DNA of 64,000 nucleotides from Planctomycetota bacterium (GTDB taxonomy: Bacteria > Planctomycetota > UBA1135 > GCA-002686595). The position numbers were made by a program, and so were the translations under genes. The stretch spans positions 62,001-126,000 of the forward strand of contig JAKLKU010000003.1 of NCBI GenBank assembly GCA_023150475.1. The letters run 5' to 3'. The notes beneath the pieces are model-generated. The model made no database searches. It was not told where the DNA came from and saw nothing but the letters and a program-made list of their open reading frames with translations. Each line of letters opens with the position of its first letter. Positions within the stretch are counted from its first letter, which is position 1. This document shows, piece by piece, positions 26,125 through 37,799 of this stretch.

Positions 26125-27834
26125 TCAATTCGCGACGGTGAACACCAACGCGTCGGTCAGACCGACGTTGTCCGGCGGCGCGAAGCCGGGATCGCGGCTC
26201 CAGAACTGCGCGTAGAGCGTGTCGCCGGGCTGCACGAGCTTCGCGGCCATGTAGCCCTGCGAGAAGTGGAATGAGTACGCGCCGGTGCAGTCGGTCCCAC
26301 CGGAGCTGCCGCCCGAAAGGAGCACGCCGCTGCGCACCAGAGGCGGCGCGACCCACAGCGTTCCCCCGCCGAACGGAAGGCTCGCGCTCGCGCGACCCCA
26401 GAAGCAGATCCCGCTCTTCTGGTTCAACACGCGCACCGCGGTGACGAAGAACGCGTCCGCGCCGCTCGCGCGTGGCGCGCCGGCCGAGCCGATCACGGGC
26501 ACGCACGCTTGGCTGTTGGTCTTCGCGGTGCCGTAGCCCGCAACCGGAGCGACGACGCTCGCGTCGCTCACGAAGATGTCCGGCCAACCGTTGACGTCGC
26601 CCGCGACGAGGTTGGTGGCGCTCGAGTCGTACGCGACGGCCCGCCCATCGGCGGAGACCGACACCCAGCCGGCCGAGTGGTCGTTCGGCAGCGCGCCCGT
26701 GCTCGAAACGCTGACGAGCTCGGTGGTCGCAAGCAGTCGATCTCGGACGTAGACGTCGAACGTGCGATCGTCGTTGCCGACGAAGAAGTTCGTCGCAGCG
26801 CTGCGGAACGCGACGAAACGACCATCGGCCGAAATCGAAGGCATGACGCTCGCGCCGTCGCCGATTGAACCGTCCGTCGCGCGACTGATCGGCACCGTAG
26901 TGGACGCGTCGAGCGAACGCACGTAGACGTCCCACCTGTTGTTGACGTCCAGCGGATGCAGGCTCGTCAAGCACGTGAACGCGACCGAGCGACCGTCCGC
27001 CGTGAGCACCGGCGCGTAGCTCTCGGCGCCTTCCGCGCCCGACGTCCACACGCTCGCTCGTTCGATCGACCCTGTCGCCCCGTCCCAAACGAAGACGTCG
27101 AAACTCGAGTTGGTGTCGCCTGGAACCAGGTTCTCGGCCGACGACGCGAACGCGACGTAACGTCCGTCGTCGGAAATCGACGAGTCGTAGCACGCATCCC
27201 ACGCACCGCCGCCGGTGAGGCTGACGCTGACCAGGCGATTGACGCCGTCTCGCAGATCGCGACGGTAAACCTGCTGCACGAACACTGCGGGCGACGCGAC
27301 GAGATTGGTCGCCGAGCTCTCGAATGCGACCCAACGCCCGTCGCCGGAAATCACCGGCGCCGAGGAACCGCTGTTGGCACTGCCGCCGTCGAAAGCGCGG
27401 CTGACCAACGTAGTCACGCCCGAATGCCGATCCTTGAGGAACACGTCGCAGGTGCCGTTGACGTCGCCGGCGACGAAGTTGGAGGCGAAGCTGTAGAAGA
27501 CGACCAGACCGGCGTCGGCGGAGAACGCGGGATCCAAACTCGACCCGTTCCCGCTCGACCCGTCGGAGGCTGAGCTCACCAGCATCGTGGCACCGGTCGC
27601 GCGATCGTGCACGAACACGTCCTCGTGACCCGGATCGTTGGGAACGAGGTCGTCCGCCAAGCTCTGGAAGGCGACATATCGACCGTCGCGCGACAGGTTC
27701 GCGCGGCCGGGCCAACCGTCTGCCGGAAGTCCCGCCGAGTCGACGTGCACGCACGTCGTCGTCTGCCCGAGCGCGCTGCTCGCGGTCACGCAGCAAACCA
27801 ACGCCGATCCGAACCACACACCGTGCCGTTTCAT
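26125..27834 (-). CDS. Secreted PD40/TolB-like beta-propeller protein
   Basis: Encodes 569 residues from the ATG at 27834, which has GAGGAGG a few bases upstream and starts a signal peptide (FGSALVCCVTASSALGQ). About nine TolB/PD40 repeats follow, each with an SxDGRYVAF-type strand and a DVFVxD-type strand. From ~residue 434 (minus strand from 26535) comes the YGTAKTNSQACVP version of the shared C-terminal domain, which has Gly in place of the first Cys and ends in PGFAPPDNVGLTDALVFTV. Extracellular location is likely; ligand is unknown. Confidence 0.88.
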   Translation of the reverse strand: MKRHGVWFGSALVCCVTASSALGQTTTCVHVDSAGLPADGWPGRANLSRDGRYVAFQSLADDLVPNDPGHEDVFVHDRATGATMLVSSASDGSSGNGSSLDPAFSADAGLVVFYSFASNFVAGDVNGTCDVFLKDRHSGVTTLVSRAFDGGSANSGSSAPVISGDGRWVAFESSATNLVASPAVFVQQVYRRDLRDGVNRLVSVSLTGGGAWDACYDSSISDDGRYVAFASSAENLVPGDTNSSFDVFVWDGATGSIERASVWTSGAEGAESYAPVLTADGRSVAFTCLTSLHPLDVNNRWDVYVRSLDASTTVPISRATDGSIGDGASVMPSISADGRFVAFRSAATNFFVGNDDRTFDVYVRDRLLATTELVSVSSTGALPNDHSAGWVSVSADGRAVAYDSSATNLVAGDVNGWPDIFVSDASVVAPVAGYGTAKTNSQACVPVIGSAGAPRASGADAFFVTAVRVLNQKSGICFWGRASASLPFGGGTLWVAPPLVRSGVLLSGGSSGGTDCTGAYSFHFSQGYMAAKLVQPGDTLYAQFWSRDPGFAPPDNVGLTDALVFTVAN

Positions 27835-27978
27835 CTCGACCTCCTCGTTCGCGTCGCCGCGCCGCATTCCGTGATAGCCCCGCTCGAAGTCCGCCGCAGC
27901 CGGGTCGAACCTCGCAGGACCCGAATCCAGACTGCGCAGGCCGGCGCATGCGCGCCTGGCCTTCCGAACGCAGCGCTC

Positions 27979-27984
27979 TAGAGT
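27979..27984 (+). promoter_or_regulatory. -10-like box TAGAGT, leaderless type
   Basis: TAGAGT ends exactly 6 bases before the GTG start at 27991; no ribosome site. Confidence 0.45.
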
Positions 27985-27990
27985 GAGCAC

Positions 27991-29175
27991 GTGCACTCGG
28001 ACGGCCCGAACGACCTCGCACTCGTGCTCGGCGGTGGCGGTGCGCGCGCGGCGTACCAAGTCGGGTTCCTGCGTGCGCTCGGCGGGATGTTCCCGCACCT
28101 CGAGCCACCGATCCTGACCGGTGTTTCCGCCGGCGCGATCAGCGCGGCGTTCCTCGCGAACCATCCCGGACCCTTCGGCACCGCGGTGCAGGACCTCGCG
28201 AAGGCGTGGGAGAGTTTGACCGTCGAGCGTGTGTTCGACGCGAGTTCGTTCTCGCTCTCGAGCCACGCACTACGTTGGGGCATGCGCCTCGTGTCCGGCG
28301 GCGCGAAGGTCGGCCCGCGCACGCACGGCATGGTCGACACGGCGCCGCTGCGGGCGTACCTCTGCGACGTGCTCGGCACGCGCGACGGCACGTTGCCGGG
28401 AGTCGCCGCGAACCTCGCGAGCGGCAGGCTGCGAGCGCTCGCGATCACGACGACGCGCTATTCGACCAACCAATCGGTGACGTGGGTGCAGTCGAGCGGC
28501 TTCGCGGACTGGAGCCGGCCGAACCGCAGGAGTGCCGCGTGCACGCTGACCGTCGATCACGTGATGGCGTCGAGCGCGCTGCCGGTGTTCTTCCCGGCGA
28601 TCCGCCTCGAGGACGGTTGGCACGGCGACGGTGGGATTCGCTTGACCGCGCCGCTCTCGCCGGCACTGCACCTCGGCGCGGAGCGTTTGATCGCGATCTC
28701 GACGCGCTTCGCGCACGCGAACCGCATGCCCGATCCGCCGCCCGACGACGACTATCCGCCGCCGGCGACGGTGATCGGCGTGCTGCTCTCGTCGGTGTTC
28801 CTCGACATGCTCGATCAGGACGCGATGAACATGCAGCGGCTCAACGCCTACCTGCGCGAGCTGCCACCCGAGAAGCGCGAGGGCCTGCGGCTCGCCGGGC
28901 TGCTGCTCTTGCGACCGTCGCAGGACATCGGGAAGCTCGCGTCGCAACACGAACCCGCGTTGCCCGGCACGTTCCGTTTCCTGATGCGCGGCATGGGCAC
29001 GCGCGAAGCGAAGAGCCCCGACTCGCTGTCGATGGTGCTCTTCCAACCCGACTACATGCGCGCGCTGATCGAGATCGGCGAACGCGATGCATGGAAGCGC
29101 AAGGACGAGATCGAAGCGTTCATCGCCGGCGAAGATCGCCCCGCGATCGCGCAGACCGGTTTCTGGCGCATCTGA
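27991..29175 (+). CDS. Patatin-like phospholipase
   Basis: Encodes 394 residues from a GTG start. The patatin fold is shown by the oxyanion motif LVLGGGGARAAYQ (~residues 10-22), the nucleophile elbow GVSAG with Ser46, and the catalytic Asp213 in HGDGG. No signal peptide, so it probably acts in the cytoplasm or at the inner face of the membrane as a lysophospholipase or acylhydrolase. The length is typical for bacterial patatins. The last ~130 residues are helical and not family-specific. It stands alone on the plus strand. Confidence 0.92.
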   Translation: MHSDGPNDLALVLGGGGARAAYQVGFLRALGGMFPHLEPPILTGVSAGAISAAFLANHPGPFGTAVQDLAKAWESLTVERVFDASSFSLSSHALRWGMRLVSGGAKVGPRTHGMVDTAPLRAYLCDVLGTRDGTLPGVAANLASGRLRALAITTTRYSTNQSVTWVQSSGFADWSRPNRRSAACTLTVDHVMASSALPVFFPAIRLEDGWHGDGGIRLTAPLSPALHLGAERLIAISTRFAHANRMPDPPPDDDYPPPATVIGVLLSSVFLDMLDQDAMNMQRLNAYLRELPPEKREGLRLAGLLLLRPSQDIGKLASQHEPALPGTFRFLMRGMGTREAKSPDSLSMVLFQPDYMRALIEIGERDAWKRKDEIEAFIAGEDRPAIAQTGFWRI

Positions 29176-29289
29176 ATTCGCGAACACGCGCCGTGAGCAC
29201 GCGCCACGAACACCCGACGCGATCCTGCGTCATGCCGGATCGGCGCGGGTAAGAATCCGGTACCGCACCGCCGGCACGAGAGCGGCGCG

Positions 29290-29295
29290 CTAACC
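29290..29295 (+). promoter_or_regulatory. -10-like box TAACCT
   Basis: TAACCT lies 34 bases before the ATG at 29330, giving a short leader that carries an AAAAGGG ribosome site. Confidence 0.35.
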
Positions 29296-29329
29296 TCGCG
29301 CCGCCCACCCCCAAAAGGGTCCCCCACGC

Positions 29330-31063
29330 ATGTCGACGTCGCTCACGTTGCTCGTCGCGTCGGCGCTCTGCGCCTTCGCTTCCCCCGCCTCTCCGCCTCA
29401 AGCATCCGCAGCGCAAGCCCCCGCCGACACGTTCGAACCGTTGGATCACGCGCGGCTCAGCGAACGACTGCGAGCGCTCGCCGCGTCGTTCGAAGCGCGG
29501 TGCGAGCTCGCGCCGCTCGGCAAGTCGCGCGCAGGCCGCGAGATCTGGTACCTGCGGATCGGCGCGAAGCCTGCCGAACGCGCGCGCCCCGCGGTGCTCG
29601 TCGTCGCGAACCTCGAAGGGCCGGAGCTCTTCTCGAGCTCGATCGCGCTCGCGCTCGCCGAACGCGCCGCGCGCGCCGAGGACGACGCGGCGAGAGGTTT
29701 CCTCGCGAACACGACGCTCTTCGTGATCCCGCGGCTCGACGTCGACGCCGCCGAGGCACGTTTCGCGCGACCGCTCGCGGAGGCGCTCGCGAGCGGCCAC
29801 GGCGTCGACGACGATCGCGACGGCCGCGAAGGCGAGGATCCGCCGGCGGATATCGATGGCGACGGACGGATCACGACGCTGCGCGTGCTCGACCCGGAAG
29901 GCGAGTGGCTCGAGGATCCGCACGACGCACGCGTGTTGGTCCGCGCGGATCGCACGAAGGGCGAACGCGGACGGTTCAAGCTGTGGCCCGAAGGCCGCGA
30001 CCTCGATCGCGACGAACGAGTCGCCGAGGACGCGCCGCAGGACGCTTGGCTCAACGTGAACTTTCCGCAGGGTTGGAAGGAGCACGACGCGCACGCGGGG
30101 CTCTTCGCGACCGACGAGCCCGGGGCTCGCGCGCTGTGCGACTTCGTGCTCGCGCACTCGGAGATCGCGGCCGTGGTGACGCTCGGCGGCCTCGACGACT
30201 TGGTCGAGAAACCGCCGATCGCCAAAGGTGGCGACGGCATCCCGCAGGGCTGGATGGAGAACGACGCGCACCTGCTCGCCGAGGTCGGCAAGCGCTACGC
30301 CGAAGTCACGGGGAACAAGGCGAAAGGCACACGCGACGTCGCCGGGAGTTTCCAGGGCTGGGCCTACGCGCAACGCGGGCTCTGGGTCTTCGCCGCGAAT
30401 CCGTGGGACCTGCCGCTCGAGGCGCCGAAAGCGCCGAGCGACGAAGTCCGCAAGGACGAGGCTGCCGCAGAGCCCGCGCCGCCCGACGCGGAGAAAGCCA
30501 AGAAGCCCGCGCGAGAGCCGAGCGAGGACGCGAAACGTCTGAAGTGGATCGACGCGACCGGCGAAAGCGCACGTTTCGTCGCGTGGCGGCCGTTCTCGCA
30601 TCCCGAGCTCGGTCCGGTCGAGGTCGGCGGCTTCGCGCCGTTCGCGCGCGTCGAACCGCCGCTCGCCGAACGCGCGGCGATCGCAGCGAAACACGCCGAC
30701 TTCGTCCTGTCGCTCGGCGCGCTCCTGCCGAGGGTCGCCGTCGTCGAGTTCACGGCGAGAGCGCTCGGCGCGGACGTGTGGGAAGTGCGTGCGGCGCTCG
30801 AGAACCCGTCGTTTTTGCCGCTCTCGAGCGCGGCGGCGCGCCGCAACTCGGCCGTGCGCCCCGCGCGCGTCACGCTCGAGCTCCGCGACGGCGACGTGTT
30901 GCTCGCCGGCTCGCGCCGCGAGCTCGTGCGCGAGCTCGAAGGCAGCGGCGGCCGCCGCGAGTTCCGTTGGCTCGTGCGCACGCAGACACCGCGGGCGCTC
31001 GCGCTCGAAGTCGACACCGACCACGCCGGTCTCGTGCGCCGCGAAGCGGAGGTGCAACCGTGA
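29330..31063 (+). CDS. Secreted M14-like protein lacking zinc ligands (inactive paralogue)
   Basis: Encodes 577 residues with a signal peptide (residues 1-~28). The order of elements mirrors the M14 peptidase encoded next: a GKSRAGREIWYLRI strand, an EF-hand-like acidic insert (DDDRDG...DIDGDG) and a Pro/Lys/Ala-rich linker. The zinc motif is not there: the aligned position reads NLEGPE instead of VHGNE (His to Glu). The substrate Arg after Asn is Val (NVNFP), and the third zinc His position reads TLGG instead of SFHN. It is therefore probably non-catalytic, perhaps a partner or substrate-binding subunit. It overlaps the next gene by 4 bases (GTGA). Confidence 0.8.
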   Translation: MSTSLTLLVASALCAFASPASPPQASAAQAPADTFEPLDHARLSERLRALAASFEARCELAPLGKSRAGREIWYLRIGAKPAERARPAVLVVANLEGPELFSSSIALALAERAARAEDDAARGFLANTTLFVIPRLDVDAAEARFARPLAEALASGHGVDDDRDGREGEDPPADIDGDGRITTLRVLDPEGEWLEDPHDARVLVRADRTKGERGRFKLWPEGRDLDRDERVAEDAPQDAWLNVNFPQGWKEHDAHAGLFATDEPGARALCDFVLAHSEIAAVVTLGGLDDLVEKPPIAKGGDGIPQGWMENDAHLLAEVGKRYAEVTGNKAKGTRDVAGSFQGWAYAQRGLWVFAANPWDLPLEAPKAPSDEVRKDEAAAEPAPPDAEKAKKPAREPSEDAKRLKWIDATGESARFVAWRPFSHPELGPVEVGGFAPFARVEPPLAERAAIAAKHADFVLSLGALLPRVAVVEFTARALGADVWEVRAALENPSFLPLSSAAARRNSAVRPARVTLELRDGDVLLAGSRRELVRELEGSGGRREFRWLVRTQTPRALALEVDTDHAGLVRREAEVQP

Positions 31064-32811
31064 TCTCGATCGTGCTCTCGCTCGGTGCGCTCGTCGCGCA
31101 GACTCCGTCGGCCCAAGGCTTCGCTGGCACGCCCGCCGGCAAGACGCCGAAGGTCGAGATCGCGTGGAACCGCTTCTACGACGTCGCGGGGCTCTACGGT
31201 CTGATGGATCGGCTCGAAGCCGCGCATCCCGAGCTCGTGTCGCATCGCGTGATCGGACTCTCGGTCGAGAGCCGCGAGCTGCGCGTCTACACGCTGCATC
31301 AGCCGAAGACCGGCAAGGACGTCGAGAAGCCCGCGATGTGGATCGACGGCAACGTGCACGGCAACGAAGTGCAGGGCGGCGAAGCCGTCGTGTACACGGC
31401 GTGGTACCTGCTCGAGAACTACGGCTCGAATCCGAAGGTCACGGAGCTCGTCGACGGCTCGACGTTCTACTTCCTCCCGACCGTCAATCCCGACGGCCGC
31501 GACAGTTGGTTCCACGACGCGCACGACGCGAGTTCGTCACGCTCCGGACGGCGGCCGATCGACGACGACCAGGACGGCGTCGCGGACGAGGACGGCGCCG
31601 ACGACCTCGACGGCGACGGTCACATCGGCCAGATGTGGAAGTTCGTGCCCGGCCAAGGCACGCACCGGCGCAACGTCGACGATCCGCGCATCTTCGAACC
31701 GGTGCCGCCGAACGAGTTCGGCATCCGAGGCGATTGGCTCTCGCTCGGCGAAGAAGGCGTCGACGACGACGGCGACGGGCGCACGAACGAAGACGACGCC
31801 GGCGGCTACGACATGAACCGTGCCTGGCCGTCGATGTGGGCGCCCGACTTCGTGCAGTACGGCGCGGGACCGTATCCGCTGTATTGGCCGGAGACGCGAG
31901 CGATCGCTCGGTTCCTGCTCGAGCATCCGAACGTCGCCGCGCTGCAGTCGTTCCACAACAACGGCGGGATGATCCTGCGTGGACCCGGCGCGCAGGAGTT
32001 CGGCGAATACCCGGCGGAAGACGTCCGCGTGTTCGACGCCATCGGCCGCGACGGCGAACGCATGCTGCCGTTCTACAAGTACATGGTGATCTGGAAGGAC
32101 CTGTACACCGTGTGGGGCGGCTTCGCGACGTGGGGCTACGAAGGGCTCGGCGTGATCTCGTTCACGAACGAGATGTGGTCGAGCGATCGACTCTTCCCGA
32201 CCGACAGCGGCGGCGAGAACGACCGCGCGTCGTTCCAGAAGAAGCGCTTCGCGTTCAACGACCTGCTGATGAGCGGCGACGCGTTCATCGATTGGCACCC
32301 GGTTCGCCATCCGTTCTACGGCGAAGTGTTGGTCGGCGGCTTCAAGAAGGACTGGGGACGCGTGCCGCCGAGCTTCATGATCGAGGAAGAAGCGCACCGC
32401 AACGCGCTTTTCTGTCTGAAGCACGCCGCCGAGATGCCGAAGGTGGTCGTCGAAGAGCTCGTCGTCGTCGATCTCGGCGACGGACTCTTCGCGGTCGACG
32501 CGACGTTCGCGAATCGCGGCGCGATTCCGACGCGCACCGAATGGGCGCGCCGCAAATCGATCGGCGCGCCTGACGTCTTCACGTTGCGCGGCGCGGAGAT
32601 CGAAGTGCTCGCGAGCGGCACACGCACCGACCGTTGGCGGCCCGAGCGGCTCGAGCTCGTCGAACGCGAGCCGGCGCGCATCGTCTCGGAGCGCGGCATC
32701 CGCGGCGACGGCCGGGTCCAGCTCCGCTGGCTCGTGCGCGGCAAGGGCGAGTTCGAAGTCGAGTGGCGCGGAGAGAAGGCTCGCGCCTGCCGCGGCACCG
32801 GCCGGCTCTGA
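31060..32811 (+). CDS. Secreted M14 family zinc carboxypeptidase
   Basis: Encodes 583 residues from the GTG at 31060, which overlaps the previous stop as GTGA, so translation is probably coupled. A short signal peptide is followed by the M14 domain: VHGNE gives zinc ligands H100 and E103, SFHNNGG gives the third ligand H299, MNRAW the Asn-Arg carboxylate clamp, and FTNEMW the catalytic Glu371. Acidic loops DDDQDG, DLDGDG and DDDGDG inserted before the third ligand should bind calcium. A beta-sandwich tail completes it. It would trim C-terminal residues from extracellular peptides. Confidence 0.92.
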   Translation: MISIVLSLGALVAQTPSAQGFAGTPAGKTPKVEIAWNRFYDVAGLYGLMDRLEAAHPELVSHRVIGLSVESRELRVYTLHQPKTGKDVEKPAMWIDGNVHGNEVQGGEAVVYTAWYLLENYGSNPKVTELVDGSTFYFLPTVNPDGRDSWFHDAHDASSSRSGRRPIDDDQDGVADEDGADDLDGDGHIGQMWKFVPGQGTHRRNVDDPRIFEPVPPNEFGIRGDWLSLGEEGVDDDGDGRTNEDDAGGYDMNRAWPSMWAPDFVQYGAGPYPLYWPETRAIARFLLEHPNVAALQSFHNNGGMILRGPGAQEFGEYPAEDVRVFDAIGRDGERMLPFYKYMVIWKDLYTVWGGFATWGYEGLGVISFTNEMWSSDRLFPTDSGGENDRASFQKKRFAFNDLLMSGDAFIDWHPVRHPFYGEVLVGGFKKDWGRVPPSFMIEEEAHRNALFCLKHAAEMPKVVVEELVVVDLGDGLFAVDATFANRGAIPTRTEWARRKSIGAPDVFTLRGAEIEVLASGTRTDRWRPERLELVEREPARIVSERGIRGDGRVQLRWLVRGKGEFEVEWRGEKARACRGTGRL

Positions 32812-32942
32812 ACCAGGGCTCGCCTCCAAAACCTTTGGCCTCAAGGACTTGCGGCGCGTCGACCGGCGCGCTCGACCACGTGCCGACGGCCCGACGGCCG
32901 AGGACTCACGCGCCGTTCACCGCCGCTTGATCGGCGGCCCGC

Positions 32943-32948
32943 TATCAT
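32943..32948 (+). promoter_or_regulatory. -10-like box TATCAT
   Basis: TATCAT in a GC-rich stretch 122 bases before the ATG at 33071; no matching -35 box is evident. Confidence 0.3.
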
Positions 32949-33070
32949 CTTCGCCCCGCGACCCCGTGCGGGACGTTCGGAATGGCTCCGGACGCTCCCG
33001 AAGGACGTCGTCCTCCCCACGAGTGGCTCCCCCACGCCACGCCCAACGCCCCATAGAAGGAATTCGCTTC

Positions 33071-34141
33071 ATGCTCCGGAACGCAACGCGCTTGCTCGGT
33101 GCCGCCGCCGTCGTGCTGACGGCAGGAACGGCTCTCGCCCAACATCCGATGATCACCGAGATCGTCGACGGAACACTCACCGGCGGCCTGCCGAAGTGGG
33201 TCGAGATCCACAACCCGACGGGCTCGACCATCGACCTCGCCGGCTACGAGATCGTCAACTACAACAACGGCAGCCTGATGAAGAGCGGCTTCTACGCGCT
33301 CTCGGGCCTGCTCGCTCCGAACTCCTTCTACATCGTGTCGTACGAAGCGACGACGACGACGAACTACCAGACGGTCTATGGTTCCGCGCCCGACTTCGTC
33401 ACGGGCTTCGCCGGCATCAACGGCAACGACTGCGTCGCGCTGCAAGTCGCGGACGGCTTCGGCACCGGTGCGGTGGTCGACGTGTTCGGCGTGATCGGCG
33501 TCGACGGCGTCGGCCAGACCTGGGAGTACACCGACAGCCACGCCTACCGCTGCGCGAGCGCGCCCTCGGCGACGTTCAACACGGCGGAGTGGACGTTCTT
33601 CGGGCCGGACGCGCTCGAAGACACCACGGGCTGCGGCGATCCGTGCGAGATCACGCTGATGCAAACCAACACGTTCCCGAAGTCGCTGCAAGGTTGCGGC
33701 GGCGGCGGCGGCATCACCGTCTACTGCACCTCCAAGGTCAACTCGGTGAGCTGCACTCCGGTGATCGCGACCAGCGGCACGCCGAGCGCGAGCGCGGGCT
33801 CGGGCTTCAACATCACGGTGTCCAGCGTGATCAACAACAAGAACGGCCTCTTCTTCTACAGCACCGTCGGTCCGAACGGACTCGCGTTCCAAGGTGGACA
33901 CCTGTGCGTGAAGCCGCCGATCAAGCGCACGAACGTGCAGAACTCGGCCGGCAATCCTCCGCCGAACGATTGCTCGGGCACGTACTCGTTCGACTTCAAC
34001 GCGCACATCGCCGGCGGCACCGACCCGAACCTGATCCAAGGCGCGATGGTCTGGGGTCAATGGTGGGCGCGTGATCCGGGCTTCAGCCCGCCGGACAACA
34101 CGAGCCTCTCCGACGCCGTCGAATTCACGATCGGCGCCTGA
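33071..34141 (+). CDS. Secreted lamin-tail-domain protein with shared C-terminal domain
   Basis: Encodes 356 residues from the ATG at 33071, with an AAGGA ribosome site and a signal peptide ending GTALAQ. Residues ~25-205 are a lamin-tail (LTD) Ig-like domain: ITEIVDG, PKWVEIHNPTGSTIDLAGY and VDVFGVIGVDG are typical. A Gly5 linker then leads to the YCTSKVNSVSC C-terminal domain (from 33722), which ends WWARDPGFSPPDNTSLSDAV. LTD modules in bacteria are usually found in extracellular nucleases or surface proteins; no catalytic domain is present here. Asn-, Gly- and Thr-rich composition fits a surface protein. It ends at a strong hairpin. Confidence 0.88.
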   Translation: MLRNATRLLGAAAVVLTAGTALAQHPMITEIVDGTLTGGLPKWVEIHNPTGSTIDLAGYEIVNYNNGSLMKSGFYALSGLLAPNSFYIVSYEATTTTNYQTVYGSAPDFVTGFAGINGNDCVALQVADGFGTGAVVDVFGVIGVDGVGQTWEYTDSHAYRCASAPSATFNTAEWTFFGPDALEDTTGCGDPCEITLMQTNTFPKSLQGCGGGGGITVYCTSKVNSVSCTPVIATSGTPSASAGSGFNITVSSVINNKNGLFFYSTVGPNGLAFQGGHLCVKPPIKRTNVQNSAGNPPPNDCSGTYSFDFNAHIAGGTDPNLIQGAMVWGQWWARDPGFSPPDNTSLSDAVEFTIGA

Positions 34142-34168
34142 TTCCACTCGCTCCGTAGAGACTCATGA

Positions 34169-34205
34169 CGAGCGGCGCTCCTCCTTCGCGGAGGGGCGCC
34201 GCTCG
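34169..34205. terminator. Strong hairpin terminator
   Basis: CGAGCGGCGC pairs with GCGCCGCTCG, and inside it CCTCC with GGAGG, giving a continuous 16-bp stem (one G-T pair) with loop TTCGC. It lies 28 bases after the stop at 34141. No T run. Confidence 0.7.
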
Positions 34206-34391
34206 CGCTTCGTCGGACCATCCGCAGGACCTCGCGTGACGGCCGCGGCAAAAATTTTCCCGGCCAGCGACGCCGGAATGGGCCTCTCCCGCGGGTGCGT
34301 GAGCCCCGCGCGTTCGCGAGGTTCACCTCGGCGGCCCGGCTTGCCGATTCGGAAACACTCTTCCTAGGAGTGCCGCGCCCCCGCCACGCCA

Positions 34392-35059
34392 ATGCGTCCC
34401 CATTCATCCCCGTCGTACATCGCACGCGCGATGCGCCGACCACCGAAGCTGCCGACGGATCGGCGGCGCGGGGGTCGCGCGCAGTTCTTCGTCGTGCTCT
34501 TGATGATCACGATCGGGGCGCTGCCGGGTGCCACGCGCGAACGCGACGGCGCCGGTCCACGTTCGGCGGCGGACGAGCAGTCGAAGCAGGTGAGCGAATG
34601 GGATCTGCGCGCCGTCTGGCTCTACAAGTTCGCGAGCTACATCAAATGGCCGAAGGAGCGGCTGCCGGAGGACAAGTCGCCATTGGTGATCGGAGTCCTC
34701 GGTCGTGATCCATTCGGCAAGACGCTCGACGCGACGCTGAAGGACAAGAAGCTCGGCTCGCATCCGATCGAGATCCAACGGTTCGACGACGCCGAGAAGG
34801 CCGCGGCGAGCCACTTGCTCTACGTGAGCACGACGGACCCGGACGAGATCGACGAGATCCTCACCACGCTCCGGGGCAAACCCATCGTCCTCGTCGGCGA
34901 CGGTCCGACGTTCACGAAGCACGGCGGGATGATCTCCTTCAAGCGCGACGGACGGAGGATGACTTTCACCGTGAACGTCCACTCGCTGAAAGCCGCCGGA
35001 CTCGAAGCGAGTTCTGAGCTCCTGAAACACGCGGTGAAAGACGAGACGGAGGCCGAGAA

Positions 35060-35063
<4 letters not shown>
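34392..35063 (+). CDS. YfiR-like (DUF4154) periplasmic protein
   Basis: Encodes 223 residues; a start at the ATG at 34431 would fit equally well. An Arg-rich tip and hydrophobic segment ([15 protein letters not shown]) act as signal. The YfiR/DUF4154 domain begins at [14 protein letters not shown] and includes [12 protein letters not shown] and a [18 protein letters not shown]-terminal strand. YfiR proteins repress a membrane-bound signalling partner from the periplasm; in Pseudomonas that partner is a diguanylate cyclase, here it is the hybrid kinase encoded next with a GTGA overlap. The sensor-effector pairing is therefore clear from arrangement, while the ligand is unknown. Confidence 0.88.
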
Positions 35064-37495
<2,432 letters not shown>

Positions 37496-37505
37496 CGCGC
37501 GAGCG

Positions 37506-37799
37506 TCAGTCGCAGAGCGCCGTTCCGCGGCGGATCTCGAACGTCGAGAGCTCGACCGGTCCGACTTCGTCGACGTCGACGCGCTCGACCCGTGCCGCAC
37601 GCGGACCGCGCCGCAGCCACGCGAGCATTTCGTCGACGCGTTCGGACGGCCCCTGGATCCACGTCTCGACGGTGCCGTCGTTGCAGTTGCGCACCCAGCC
37701 GACGAGCCCGAGCAACCGCGCGCGGTCGAGCGTGTGGAAGCGGAATCCGACTCCCTGCACGACACCGCGCACGACGACTCGGCGCGCGGCGAGCGTCAC
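37506..37799 (-). CDS. acyP: Acylphosphatase
   Basis: Encodes 97 residues from the GTG at 37799, the usual length of the family. GVVQGVGFRFHT carries the phosphate-binding loop with the catalytic Arg, and WVRNCNDGTVE carries the catalytic Asn. The reaction is hydrolysis of acyl phosphates such as acetyl phosphate. The start codon overlaps the stop of the adenosyltransferase gene (GTGA), so the two are translationally coupled, an uncommon pairing. It converges with the histidine kinase gene 10 bases away. Confidence 0.93.
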   Translation of the reverse strand: MTLAARRVVVRGVVQGVGFRFHTLDRARLLGLVGWVRNCNDGTVETWIQGPSERVDEMLAWLRRGPRAARVERVDVDEVGPVELSTFEIRRGTALCD

